Assembly: GCF_049472135.1 (NCBI RefSeq)
Contig: NZ_JBMOVV010000005.1
Location: forward strand, 62,001 to 126,000
Direction of reading: 5' to 3'
Source: Arcobacter_B sp049472135
GTDB lineage: Bacteria > Campylobacterota > Campylobacteria > Campylobacterales > Arcobacteraceae
Length of the DNA: 64,000 nucleotides
The notes under the pieces are model-generated. The model did not search any database and had not been told where the DNA came from. It saw only the letters and a list, made by a program, of their open reading frames with translations. How positions within the stretch are numbered: the stretch's first letter is position 1; the number at the start of each line of letters is the position of its first letter. A program made the translations under genes and the position numbers. Below, piece after piece: positions 26,183-34,620 of this stretch.

Positions 26183-26848
26183 TTAAATAACAGTATCTAA
26201 AGTTTCCAGCATAGAAGCTACTTTTGCTTCTATATTTCCATCAAAATTACCTAAATCACTAGCGATTACTACACCACCTGGTGCAACATTAGGATCTTCT
26301 CTAAGTTCAATATATGGTTCTAGAGCTAATTGATCTTTTAACATTTGATAATCTTTTGGATTTAAATGTATTTGTACCTTTGAAGCAGTTTTAATCTTAT
26401 CTAAAAGATGAGAAATTGTTTGTCTTGCAATTTTTGCTGAGTTTTCACCAACTTCAATACTAATAATTTTTTGAGCAATTGAAATTGAAGTCTTTAAAAG
26501 TTTTGATTCCATTTGAAATGTTGCTTGTTCAAAAAAAGCTGCATAGTGTTTTAAATCTTTGATAGCTTGTACAACTTGTGCATCTATATCTCTTCCTTGA
26601 ACTCCACCATTTTCAATACTTTCTACTTTAGCAGATATATGACTTATTTGTGCAGCAAGATTTCTCATTTCTGTTAATACAGGATCCACATGACCATTTA
26701 ATTCTCTTGTATCTAAAACAGCTTGAGAAGGAGGAGCTTCTTCTGGAATTGGAGCACTGTTATTAACAAAACTACCTAATTCATATTTTTGAACATCAGC
26801 TGAACTATTTAAAACTTTTGCATTTGATCGAACATTATTACTTGCCAT
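26183..26848 (-). CDS. fliH: Flagellar export ATPase regulator FliH
   Basis: A 221-residue protein with a long helical region (residues 55-130) and a C-terminal V-ATPase E-subunit-like domain (SIAQKIISIEVGENSAKIARQ ~120; VQIHLNPKDYQMLKD ~158; PGGVVIASDLGNFDGNIEAK ~190). FliH binds FliI and FliN and delivers the ATPase to the export gate. It overlaps fliG by one base (26848). Confidence 0.92.
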   Translation of the reverse strand: MASNNVRSNAKVLNSSADVQKYELGSFVNNSAPIPEEAPPSQAVLDTRELNGHVDPVLTEMRNLAAQISHISAKVESIENGGVQGRDIDAQVVQAIKDLKHYAAFFEQATFQMESKLLKTSISIAQKIISIEVGENSAKIARQTISHLLDKIKTASKVQIHLNPKDYQMLKDQLALEPYIELREDPNVAPGGVVIASDLGNFDGNIEAKVASMLETLDTVI

Positions 26849-27861
26849 TATTCATCCATTTCTCTATCAATTATTCCATCTTCAATCATTTTCTGTGCAA
26901 CATCAAGCATTTTTCTTTGAGCTGCTTCAATATCTTTAATCTTAACTTTATTAAGCATTTCAAACTCTTCTTTAAATCTATCTCTAGCTCTTTGAGACAT
27001 AGCACTTGTGATTTTTTCCATATCTTCATCTGTAGCATTTTTCATAGCAACTGCTACATCTGCCGTATCAACATTTTGTAAAATTTTCATTACATATTCT
27101 GTATCTAGATTTAATAAATCTTCAAATACAAACATATTCTCTTTAATTTTTGTTGCAAGTGAAGTATCAACACCGTTAATATTTTTAAGAATATCTTGAG
27201 ATTTTGGACCTAATCTATTTAACATATCAGCAACAACTTTAACTCCACCAACATCAACAATAGAAGAAAGTAAAGACTCTAGCTTCTTCTCTAAAACAAC
27301 AGAAATTGTTCTTACTACATCAGGTGAAACATCCTTAATAGTAGCCATTTGCATAGTAACTTTAACTCTAACTTCTTCCTCTAATTGCATTAAAACCTCT
27401 GCAGATTTTGGAGCTTCCATATGAGATAATATTACAGCAATTGTATGGGGTGATTCGTCTTTAATAAAGTCTGATAACTGTTTTGGATTAATTGCATCTA
27501 AATAAGAGAATGATTGAGATGCTAACTTAAGTCTAGATAATTTAGCTAAAACTTCATCAGCCTCACCTTTACCTAATGACTTATATAAAATATCCCTAGC
27601 AAAATCATAACCACCAGAACTAATAAAACCTTTTGTTCTAGTATATAAATGGAACTCTTCTAAAATAGCTAAAGATGTCTCTTTATCAATTGAATTAATT
27701 TGTGTGATTGAAGTAGAAATATCTTCTACTATATTTTTTGGTAAATGTTGAAAAATTTTAACAGTTGCTTCTTCTCCAATTAGAACGAAGAATCTTGCAA
27801 CCTTATCCTTCATTGACATCCCTTTTAGAACTTCATGTAGGTTATCATTTTTTTCAGCCAT
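26848..27861 (-). CDS. fliG: Flagellar motor switch protein FliG
   Basis: A 337-residue switch protein with the three FliG domains: N-terminal FliF-binding, middle armadillo region (SPHTIAVILSHMEAPKSAEVL, ~135) and C-terminal torque domain (NMFVFEDLLNLDTEYVMKIL ~240; charged helix TSAMSQRARDRFKEEFEML ~285). FliG converts stator motion to rotation and carries the MS-ring link. It overlaps fliF and fliH by one base each, showing tight coupling. Confidence 0.96.
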   Translation of the reverse strand: MAEKNDNLHEVLKGMSMKDKVARFFVLIGEEATVKIFQHLPKNIVEDISTSITQINSIDKETSLAILEEFHLYTRTKGFISSGGYDFARDILYKSLGKGEADEVLAKLSRLKLASQSFSYLDAINPKQLSDFIKDESPHTIAVILSHMEAPKSAEVLMQLEEEVRVKVTMQMATIKDVSPDVVRTISVVLEKKLESLLSSIVDVGGVKVVADMLNRLGPKSQDILKNINGVDTSLATKIKENMFVFEDLLNLDTEYVMKILQNVDTADVAVAMKNATDEDMEKITSAMSQRARDRFKEEFEMLNKVKIKDIEAAQRKMLDVAQKMIEDGIIDREMDE

Positions 27862-29600
27862 TATTTTTTCTTACCTTTTAAATTTGCATCACCTTCTGAT
27901 AAAAGAAGTTCAATCATAGAAGCCATTTCCCCTGGGTTTGTATTAATCTCTTTATCTAACTCTTCAACTAATACTTCATATTTAGCAGCAGACTCTTCAT
28001 CTAAACCTTCTATATTATTTAGAATTTGACTCTTAATTTTATTCTTTAATCTACCTCTAGCTGATTCTCTATCAAATTGATCACCATAATCACCTAGCAT
28101 ATCTTCAACTAAATTTTCATCATCTACTTCATCTTTTTTCTTAGCTGTTCCATCACCTAATATTACTACTTCGTGATTAACAATGAATTTTTTATAGAAT
28201 ACAAATAATAAAATTGCAGCAATTAAATATTGAATATATTCACTAAACTCTTTCATAATTGTTTTAACCATTGCAAGTGTATCTAAAGAAGAAGAGGCAC
28301 TACCACCTTCAATAGGATTACCATTTTCATCTAATTGAACACCGCCAGCCGTAATAGGTTTTACACCAATAAATTTAAAATCTTTAACAGTAACTTTATC
28401 ACCTCTTTTACTATCATATCCAATAGTATCTTGAACAATTGATTCAATTGAAGCTAAAAATTCATCTTTATTTTCAACATCATTTAAAACACTTGAATCA
28501 AAAGTTACCCCTGCTGTAATTCTATTTATTCTAGAATAATTGTTATCCTTTTGCTTAATAATCTTTTTTGAGATCTCATAGTTTGTTACGGTATTAGTTC
28601 CTTCACTATTAGAACTACTATTACCATTACCAGCTGCACCACCTGGTGTTTGAATATTATTATCAACACCTGCTGCACCACCAGTTCCAGCCGGACTTCC
28701 TGTTGAAGAAGCTGTATTTTCAATAACCTGCTGAGACCTAATAGTACCTTCTGGATCATATATCTCTTCTTGAATATCTTGCATAATAAAATCTAAAGAA
28801 ACAGAGACCTTGGCAACTACTCTTCCAGGACCTACGAAAGGTTCTAATAATTCAACAATCTTTTTTTCATAATCATCTTCTATTTTCTTTTTATATTTTG
28901 TTTGAGAATAGGATTTTTGGCTTGCTAAATCATCTTTTGATTTTTGAAGTAAACTTCCATCTTGATCAATTAATTTAATATTTTCATGAGTTAAATCAGG
29001 AACAGCAGATGCTATAAAGTTTTTAATACCATCAATTTGTTTTTGTGTTAAAAAAACTCCAGGTTTTAATGACAATACAGCAGATGCAGTAGGAGGTGTT
29101 TTTCTTTCTGTAAAAATAGTATCTTTTGGAATAGCAATCTTTACACTAGCTCTTAATACACCTGTTAAAGACTCTAGAGATCTTGATAATTCACCTTCTA
29201 ATGCTCTTAAATATTTAACTTTATTTTCAAAATTAGTTGTACCTAATGAAGATTTCTCAAATATTTCCCAACCTACATGTTTACTTGTAGATGCTTCACT
29301 TGTAACTAGTTTTATTTTTGCTATATTAATAAACTCTTTTGAAGTCTTTAAAGTCAAGTTATTTCCAGAACCAATAACACTAAAAGCGATACCTGAAGCT
29401 TCAAGTTCACTACTTGCCATCATAACTTGTGATTTTGTAAGATTAGAAGCGATTGTGTAATTAAGTTTTTTATCTTCAGCTTTAATATTTGAGTAAACTA
29501 ATAAACCTATTAATAATATAAATAAAAGAGAAAATCCTCCTATAATAACTGCTCTTTGAGCAGCATTTAAATTATTAATAAATTTTAAAAGTTGATCCAT
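27861..29600 (-). CDS. fliF: Flagellar MS-ring protein FliF
   Basis: A 579-residue protein with two membrane segments (about residues 18-36 and 455-475), a YscJ/FliF ring-building periplasmic domain (~45-230; ASSELEASGIAFSVIGSGNNL, LEGELSRSLESLTGVLRASVKIAIP), a Gly/Asn/Ala-rich loop (~300-340) and a cytosolic C-terminus that binds FliG. It starts 16 bases after flgB. Confidence 0.97.
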   Translation of the reverse strand: MDQLLKFINNLNAAQRAVIIGGFSLLFILLIGLLVYSNIKAEDKKLNYTIASNLTKSQVMMASSELEASGIAFSVIGSGNNLTLKTSKEFINIAKIKLVTSEASTSKHVGWEIFEKSSLGTTNFENKVKYLRALEGELSRSLESLTGVLRASVKIAIPKDTIFTERKTPPTASAVLSLKPGVFLTQKQIDGIKNFIASAVPDLTHENIKLIDQDGSLLQKSKDDLASQKSYSQTKYKKKIEDDYEKKIVELLEPFVGPGRVVAKVSVSLDFIMQDIQEEIYDPEGTIRSQQVIENTASSTGSPAGTGGAAGVDNNIQTPGGAAGNGNSSSNSEGTNTVTNYEISKKIIKQKDNNYSRINRITAGVTFDSSVLNDVENKDEFLASIESIVQDTIGYDSKRGDKVTVKDFKFIGVKPITAGGVQLDENGNPIEGGSASSSLDTLAMVKTIMKEFSEYIQYLIAAILLFVFYKKFIVNHEVVILGDGTAKKKDEVDDENLVEDMLGDYGDQFDRESARGRLKNKIKSQILNNIEGLDEESAAKYEVLVEELDKEINTNPGEMASMIELLLSEGDANLKGKKK

Positions 29601-29616
29601 ATACTATTTATCCTGA

Positions 29617-30024
29617 TTAATTTTTAGCTGATGATTCAATAACTGATCTAAATAATCTTGAATCTTTTTTAATTGCTGCTTGCAATGCGTCAAAAATCAC
29701 TTTATTTTTTGACATTTCACTCATTTGAGTATCTAAATTTACATTATTTCCATCATTTTGTTCTTCTAAACCTTGCACTTGTACTAATCTAGGATTAGGC
29801 ATGTTTAAATTATTATTGATGCTTGGTAAATGCTGACCATTTGTTTGTGCCAAAGCTAATCTTGGTTCTTTTTTTTGATTTGATAATTCATCTTCAAAAA
29901 CAAGTTCTTTAGTCTTATAATTAGGCGTATTAATATTTGCAATATTACTTGATATTACTTTTTGTCTTTCACCTCTAAAATTTAAATGTGCAAAAAGAGT
30001 GTTTGTTACGCTACTTGCTTCCAT
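29617..30024 (-). CDS. flgB: Flagellar proximal rod protein FlgB
   Basis: A 135-residue rod protein with the motif VISSNIANINTPNYKTKELVFEDEL (two parts: residues 24-37 and onward) typical of FlgB, an Asn/Gln-rich middle, and a C-terminal helix MSKNKVIFDALQAAIKKDSR. It overlaps flgF by one base and precedes fliF. Its partner flgC lies about 17 kb downstream with fliE. Confidence 0.93.
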   Translation of the reverse strand: MEASSVTNTLFAHLNFRGERQKVISSNIANINTPNYKTKELVFEDELSNQKKEPRLALAQTNGQHLPSINNNLNMPNPRLVQVQGLEEQNDGNNVNLDTQMSEMSKNKVIFDALQAAIKKDSRLFRSVIESSAKN

Positions 30025-30743
30025 TACTTAGTATCATTCCCAATTTTATCTATTACTCTTGAATTTATTTCATCAATACTTGTAACAGCTTTTTGTGATT
30101 GCTCAAATCTTCTATGTGCATCAATCAGTTCAACCATTGCTGTAACTGAGTTTACATTAGATTTTTCAATAGCACCTTGTTGTAATAAACCATCATTATT
30201 TTCATATAAAATTAAATCATCTTCATTTTTTAGTTTATAAGTATTATTTCCAAGCTTTTGAAGATTAGAATAAGGAGTTTGCGCAACACCAATATTATTT
30301 TGGAATCCCTCTTCTACTAATACTGGTTCATTATCAGCATTTAATACGTTATTTCCATTTGAATCCACTAAAAAACCATCAAATACTTTAAATGCACCAT
30401 CTCTACTATAAACAATATCACCATTTTGATTTTGAATTTTAAAAAATGTATCAGGTTGTCTTAATGCAAAATCTAAATTATTACCAGTTGGTGTAATAGG
30501 TCCCATTTCACCATTTATAAATTTTGCATCAATTTTAGGTATATTATTTGTAACTTCATTAATTTTTGTAGGAACGAAACCTTCATCTTTTGCTCTTTGT
30601 AAATAATGATTAAAAGTAGTTTCAGTTAACCCTTCTTGTTTAAAACCATTTGTATTAACATTTGCTAAGTTATTACTAATCTGATCTAACCTATTGATTT
30701 GATTAATCATAGATGCAGCAAGTGGGTATGTTCCTTGATTCAT
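30024..30743 (-). CDS. flgF: Flagellar rod protein FlgF-type
   Basis: A 239-residue rod protein with N-terminal PLAASMINQINRLDQISNNL, NVNTNGFKQEGLTE and C-terminal VTAMVELIDAHRRFEQSQKA. Length and sequence agree with FlgF, the proximal-distal rod junction protein, rather than with FlgG (262 residues, encoded divergently at 32318). It is 9 bases downstream of the CheZ-like gene. FlgF and FlgG are close paralogues, so the exact letter carries some doubt. Confidence 0.85.
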   Translation of the reverse strand: MNQGTYPLAASMINQINRLDQISNNLANVNTNGFKQEGLTETTFNHYLQRAKDEGFVPTKINEVTNNIPKIDAKFINGEMGPITPTGNNLDFALRQPDTFFKIQNQNGDIVYSRDGAFKVFDGFLVDSNGNNVLNADNEPVLVEEGFQNNIGVAQTPYSNLQKLGNNTYKLKNEDDLILYENNDGLLQQGAIEKSNVNSVTAMVELIDAHRRFEQSQKAVTSIDEINSRVIDKIGNDTK

Positions 30744-30752
30744 TAAATATCC

Positions 30753-31763
30753 TTACTTTCCAAATTCTTCAATTAATTTATCTAGGTCTTCACCTATTAA
30801 AACTTCACCTTCATCTCCATGAATATGTTTAGCAACAGCTATTTCTTGATCCGTGTACTCATCTTCAAAAAGATTATTTAAGTAAAGTGATAATTTTCTA
30901 ATTACAGACATTACTCTTTCGATTTTCTGTCTATTAATATCATTAAACTGCATTAGTTCCATAGCTTCGAAAATTTTCATATCTTCTTCATTCATGATAG
31001 TTTTCATAGCTTCTAAACTTTGATTTACTTCTTCAACTTTTTGTACATGTTGTTTGAAAACTTCTATATTTGGAAATTTTGCATTTAAAGATTTTAAAAG
31101 TTTTTCTTGAGAAACTAAAAATTGCTCAATATCTGATACCTTAGTTCTAAATTCATTATTATTATCAAGACCAAGACTTAATACATCAAAGATTTGAGAA
31201 ACTTTTTCTTCTGAATCATTTGCTACTTGATTTAACTGATTTACAACTTTTGTATCTCTTTCAGCTGGTAGTGGAATTACACCTTCATTTATTTTAGTAT
31301 CTGTCCAATCCCTAACTATCTTATCAGCATCAACAGGGTTATTTTGTTCCTTAACTTCGGGTTTAGGACTCTCAACAGGTTCATCTTCTTTAATACCATC
31401 AATTTGCGATAAAAGAGCATCAATATCATCATCAGATGATGTGTCATCACTAGAAATATTTGTTTCTAAATCATCTAAAATGTCATCAGTACTTATATTT
31501 TCAGATGAATTATCAAAATCTCTTAATAGTGCATCAATATCATCATTGTCAACTGTTTCATTTGAAGATACTTCTGGTTCTGCTGGTTCAACAGGTACCT
31601 CTTCTGGTACAGAAGTTTTCTCTTCACTTTGTGTTTGAGATATTAACTCATCTATTTCACTAGTATCAACAGTTGTGTCCGAAGACTCTGCAGATTCATT
31701 TTCATCATCAGAAATATCAAGTCCATTCATTAATGCTTCAATTTCTTCTTGGCTCATACTCAT
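30753..31763 (-). CDS. cheZ: CheZ-type CheY-P phosphatase with repeated FliM-like docking motifs
   Basis: A 336-residue protein. The C-terminal helical part contains FNDINRQKIERVMSVIRKLS (273-292), where D275 and Q279 have the Asp-x3-Gln spacing of the CheZ active site; this resembles the remote CheZ of Helicobacter and Campylobacter. The last residues (LDKLIEEFGK) resemble the C-terminal CheY-binding tail of CheZ. Unusually, the acidic N-terminal 125 residues start with SQEEIEALMNGLD, which matches the CheY-binding peptide of FliM (SQAEIDALLNG). Similar blocks recur at 34-45, 73-84 and 111-122 (DDIDALL type). It is encoded 16 bases after cheY. The phosphatase role is well supported; the docking role of the repeats is inferred. 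Confidence 0.82.
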   Translation of the reverse strand: MSMSQEEIEALMNGLDISDDENESAESSDTTVDTSEIDELISQTQSEEKTSVPEEVPVEPAEPEVSSNETVDNDDIDALLRDFDNSSENISTDDILDDLETNISSDDTSSDDDIDALLSQIDGIKEDEPVESPKPEVKEQNNPVDADKIVRDWTDTKINEGVIPLPAERDTKVVNQLNQVANDSEEKVSQIFDVLSLGLDNNNEFRTKVSDIEQFLVSQEKLLKSLNAKFPNIEVFKQHVQKVEEVNQSLEAMKTIMNEEDMKIFEAMELMQFNDINRQKIERVMSVIRKLSLYLNNLFEDEYTDQEIAVAKHIHGDEGEVLIGEDLDKLIEEFGK

Positions 31764-31779
31764 AATAATGCCTTATAAA

Positions 31780-32154
31780 TTATTTTTTTAATACCCCATC
31801 AAGCTTTTCTTTTAAAACTTCTGCATTGAATGGTTTTACAATATAATTATTAACTCCAGCTTTTAAAGCTGTAATAACTTCACCTTTACCACCTTCAGTT
31901 GTAATCATGATAATAGGAGTTTTTTGATGAGCACCTTCTGCTCTAACTTTCTTAACTAAATCTAAACCATTCATATTAGGCATATTCCAGTCAGTTAGAA
32001 TTACATCGTAGTGAGATTCCCCTAAAAGTTTCCAAGCTTTTACACCATCTTCAGCCTCATCAAAATCATCTTTCGCAAAACCTAACTGCATTACAACATT
32101 ACCAATAATTCTCCTCATAGTAGAACTATCATCAACTATTAGAATTCTCATCAT
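31780..32154 (-). CDS. cheY: Chemotaxis response regulator CheY
   Basis: A 124-residue single receiver domain. Acidic pair D8/D9, phosphorylation site D55 (ILTDWNMPNMNG), Thr at 85-86 and Lys107 (IVKPF) are all present. Phospho-CheY binds the switch to change rotation direction. The next gene encodes its probable phosphatase. The start has two adjacent ATGs after an AAAGGG ribosome-binding site; either may be used. It is the first gene of the long minus-strand flagellar run. Confidence 0.96.
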   Translation of the reverse strand: MMRILIVDDSSTMRRIIGNVVMQLGFAKDDFDEAEDGVKAWKLLGESHYDVILTDWNMPNMNGLDLVKKVRAEGAHQKTPIIMITTEGGKGEVITALKAGVNNYIVKPFNAEVLKEKLDGVLKK

Positions 32155-32317
32155 ACAACCCTTTTAATCTTTATTAATATTCAATTATTGATTATTATAT
32201 ATAATTTGTTTTAAATATCCACTTAATCTAAACTGATAAATAACCACATAGATTTATCTTTTTTTAATTGTTCTTAAAATATAATAACTTATAATCTAAA
32301 ACTCTAAAGGAAATTCT
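32155..32317. promoter_or_regulatory. Divergent promoter region between cheY and flgG
   Basis: A 163-base gap between divergent flagellar units. On the minus strand a TATAAT lies at 32194-32199, ahead of cheY. On the plus strand two tandem TATAAT boxes lie at 32280-32285 and 32290-32295, the second 22 bases before the flgG ATG, with AAAGGAAA as ribosome-binding site. I see no sigma-54 (GG-N10-GC) or sigma-28 (GCCGATAA) element on either strand. Confidence 0.6.
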
Positions 32318-33106
32318 ATGATAAGAGGACTTTACACTGCTGCAACAGGTATGAATTCTATGCAACATCAAATTGATGTTACTTCAAATAATATTGCCAA
32401 TGTAAACTCAACTGGTTTTAAACAAGACAGAGCAGAATTTCAAGACTTAATGTACGAAACTTTAAACTATACAGCTGGACAAACTTCGCAAACAACTTTA
32501 AATCCTACTGGTATTGATGTTGGTCTTGGTGTAAGAATTTCAGGTGTACAAAAAAACTTTACTGAAGGTGATTTAAAACTTACATCAAATCCTTTAGATA
32601 TTGCAATTGAAGGGAAAGGTTTCTTTCAAATTACACTTCCAAGTGGTGAAACAGCTTACACAAGAAATGGTACTTTTAAATTAAATGCAGAAGGTACAAT
32701 TGTAAATGGTAATGGTTATGAGCTATCACCTCAAATTGTAGTACCTGATAATGTAGTTAAGTTAACAGTTGGAAAAGATGGAACTGTAACAGCTACAAAT
32801 CCACAAACTGAAGAAATTGTAAATTTAGGAAGAATTGAAATTGCAGACTTTATAAACCCAGCAGGACTAGCACCAATGGGAGAGTCGCTTTTTAAAGAAA
32901 CTGAAGCTTCAGGAGCAGTTATCACAGGTAATCCTACAACGGAACAATTTGGTAATACAAGACAAGGTATGATTGAGTTATCAAATGTAAAATTAGTTAA
33001 TGAAATGGTTGATTTAATTACTGCACAAAGAGCTTATGAAGCTAATTCAAAAGCAATTACGACTACTGATGGTATGTTAGATACAGTAAATAGGTTAAAA
33101 AGATAG
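32318..33106 (+). CDS. flgG: Flagellar distal rod protein FlgG
   Basis: A 262-residue rod protein of standard FlgG length. N-terminus MIRGLYTAATGMNSMQHQID, NNIANVNSTGFKQDRAEFQDLMYE; inner LDIAIEGKGFFQITLPSGE, YTRNGTFKLN; C-terminus MVDLITAQRAYEANSKAITT. It is the first gene of a three-gene plus-strand operon with two genes of unknown function, opposite in direction to the other flagellar genes. Promoter boxes sit immediately upstream. Confidence 0.96.
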   Translation: MIRGLYTAATGMNSMQHQIDVTSNNIANVNSTGFKQDRAEFQDLMYETLNYTAGQTSQTTLNPTGIDVGLGVRISGVQKNFTEGDLKLTSNPLDIAIEGKGFFQITLPSGETAYTRNGTFKLNAEGTIVNGNGYELSPQIVVPDNVVKLTVGKDGTVTATNPQTEEIVNLGRIEIADFINPAGLAPMGESLFKETEASGAVITGNPTTEQFGNTRQGMIELSNVKLVNEMVDLITAQRAYEANSKAITTTDGMLDTVNRLKR

Positions 33107-33121
33107 GTAATCAAATAAGTT

Positions 33122-33535
33122 ATGGATTTAAGTGAATTAAAAAGACTTAGAGAAGAGAAATTTTTAGCACATAAAAGAAAAAAAAGAGAGTACTATCTAA
33201 AAAATAAAGCAAAAAAGAAAAGAGAAATCATTGATTACGAAAATGAATTAAATGATTTAAATTTTGCTAATAAAATAAAAGAGATTGCCAAAGTTCAAAA
33301 AGCTCATGTTGATAATAGAAAAGAGCTAATTATTGCTAAAATAAATGAATACAAAGATAAAAAGAAAGAGTACTACGAAGAGAATAAAGAAAAAAGACTT
33401 GAATATGATAAAGAGTACAGAGAAAAGAAAAAAGAAGAATTAAGAGAATACCGACGGCAATATTATCTTAAAAATAAAGAAAAAATATTAGCTAGACAAA
33501 AAGAAAAAAGAAAATATTCAAAAAAGAGTGACTAA
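33122..33535 (+). CDS. Small Lys/Glu/Tyr-rich protein, function unknown
   Basis: A 137-residue, extremely charged helical protein (mostly Lys, Glu, Arg, Tyr). It contains repeated blocks of the type YYLKNKxK (24-31), YYEENKEKR (~81-89) and YYLKNKEKILARQKEKRK (near the C-terminus). Such 'YYxxNKEK' repeats occur in various phage and mobile-element proteins as basic, likely nucleic-acid-binding segments, but the whole protein is not recognised. The ribosome-binding site is weak. It follows flgG by 15 bases and its stop overlaps the next start by one base, so it belongs to this operon. Confidence 0.6.
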   Translation: MDLSELKRLREEKFLAHKRKKREYYLKNKAKKKREIIDYENELNDLNFANKIKEIAKVQKAHVDNRKELIIAKINEYKDKKKEYYEENKEKRLEYDKEYREKKKEELREYRRQYYLKNKEKILARQKEKRKYSKKSD

Positions 33536-34599
33536 TGGCAGAAGAAGTAAAAGAAGAAGAATTAGAATTAACTTTAGAAGATGAGAATCAGCAAGACTCA
33601 GATACTAATAACGCAGCCCCTGATGAAAATAAAGAAGTAAATTCTAATGAGCAAGATGCTTCTACTGATTCAAAAGAAGATGAAAAACCTAACTTCAAAA
33701 AGAAGAAGGAAACAAATAAAGTAAAACTTATTTTATTTGGTGTAATTGGTTTTTTAGTATTACTACTTATTATTGGTCTAATTTTATATCTTATTGGTTT
33801 CTTTGATCCAGAAGAACCAAAAGAAGAACCCAAAGAAATGCAAAAACAAGAAAAGAAAATTATAGTAAAACAAGAAGATTATAAGTTTAGTTTAAAAGAT
33901 GTAAATACTGATAATTTAAATAAAGAACTATCAAAATTGACAAACAAAGACATACTAGCAAAAAAAGAACAAGATAAAATTGAAGAACAAAAACAGATGC
34001 TAGAAAAAGAAAAAGAAGAGTATAAACAAAAACTTGCATTACAAGAAGAAGAATTAACAAAAGAAAAAGAACTACTACAATCAAAAAAAGAGAAACTAGA
34101 AATTCAGAAAAACGAATTAGAACAACTAAAAGAACAAGCTAAATCATTAAAAGAAGAGATGCTTAGAGAAAAAGAGATTTTAGAAGTTGAAAGAGAAAAG
34201 CTTATTTTAGCTCAAATGGAAATCGAAAATACTATAAAACATGAAGAGAATAAAAAAGAACAAGAAATGTCAAATAACGACTCTTCTAATATGCAAAATG
34301 AAATGATACAAAAAGAAGAAATAAAAGTAGAAAACAATTCATCTGAATTTATAAACTTAATTAATGTAGCGAAAATAAAAGGTGAACTATATAAAGACTA
34401 CCTTGATAAAATACTTACAATTCACCATGATGTACTATTATGTAGAGATGACTTTAATAATATTGAAATCTATTATGGACCTTTTGATAATAGTGATGAT
34501 AGAGCAGAAGTATTTAAAAAGTTAAGTAGTAATAATTTCTCAAATTCATATGAAGTTGAGCTAACAAAAGAAGAGTTTGATAAAAGATGTAATTATTAG
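33535..34599 (+). CDS. Membrane coiled-coil protein with SPOR-like C-terminus, function unknown
   Basis: A 354-residue protein. An acidic cytosolic N-terminus (1-60) leads to one membrane helix (about 64-90), a long charged coiled coil (about 140-245), a Ser/Asn/Gln-rich linker, and a compact C-terminal domain (about 270-354; FNNIEIYYGPFDNSDDRAEV) that looks like a SPOR/sporulation-repeat fold: a 'xxYYGPF' strand followed by an AEVFKKL helix. SPOR domains bind denuded peptidoglycan. If so, the C-terminus faces the periplasm and may touch the wall around the flagellum. It is last in the flgG operon. No named family was recognised. Confidence 0.6.
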   Translation: MAEEVKEEELELTLEDENQQDSDTNNAAPDENKEVNSNEQDASTDSKEDEKPNFKKKKETNKVKLILFGVIGFLVLLLIIGLILYLIGFFDPEEPKEEPKEMQKQEKKIIVKQEDYKFSLKDVNTDNLNKELSKLTNKDILAKKEQDKIEEQKQMLEKEKEEYKQKLALQEEELTKEKELLQSKKEKLEIQKNELEQLKEQAKSLKEEMLREKEILEVEREKLILAQMEIENTIKHEENKKEQEMSNNDSSNMQNEMIQKEEIKVENNSSEFINLINVAKIKGELYKDYLDKILTIHHDVLLCRDDFNNIEIYYGPFDNSDDRAEVFKKLSSNNFSNSYEVELTKEEFDKRCNY

Positions 34600-34600
34600 T

Positions 34601-34620
34601 AAAACTCTTTTAAGAGTTTT
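34601..34620. terminator. Bidirectional terminator between flgG operon and rimM
   Basis: Perfect 9-base arms AAAACTCTT / AAGAGTTTT with a 2-base centre. The hairpin overlaps the rimM stop codon (34610-34612) and follows the plus-strand operon by one base, so it can serve both converging units. Confidence 0.75.

Noticed and set aside
32155..32317. Sigma-54 promoter between cheY and flgG
   Set aside because: No GG-N10-GC core on either strand; TATAAT boxes explain both directions.
33122..33535. Phage-derived gene or prophage remnant suggested by YYxxNKEK repeats
   Set aside because: No integrase, attachment site, tRNA or other phage gene is nearby; the gene is coupled to its operon neighbours, so only the repeat resemblance remains.
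33588..34084. Minus-strand open frames opposite the membrane coiled-coil gene behind flgG
   Set aside because: Val/Leu-rich or Ser/Phe-rich complements of Lys/Glu-rich coding; the plus-strand gene is supported by overlap with its neighbour and by the terminator.
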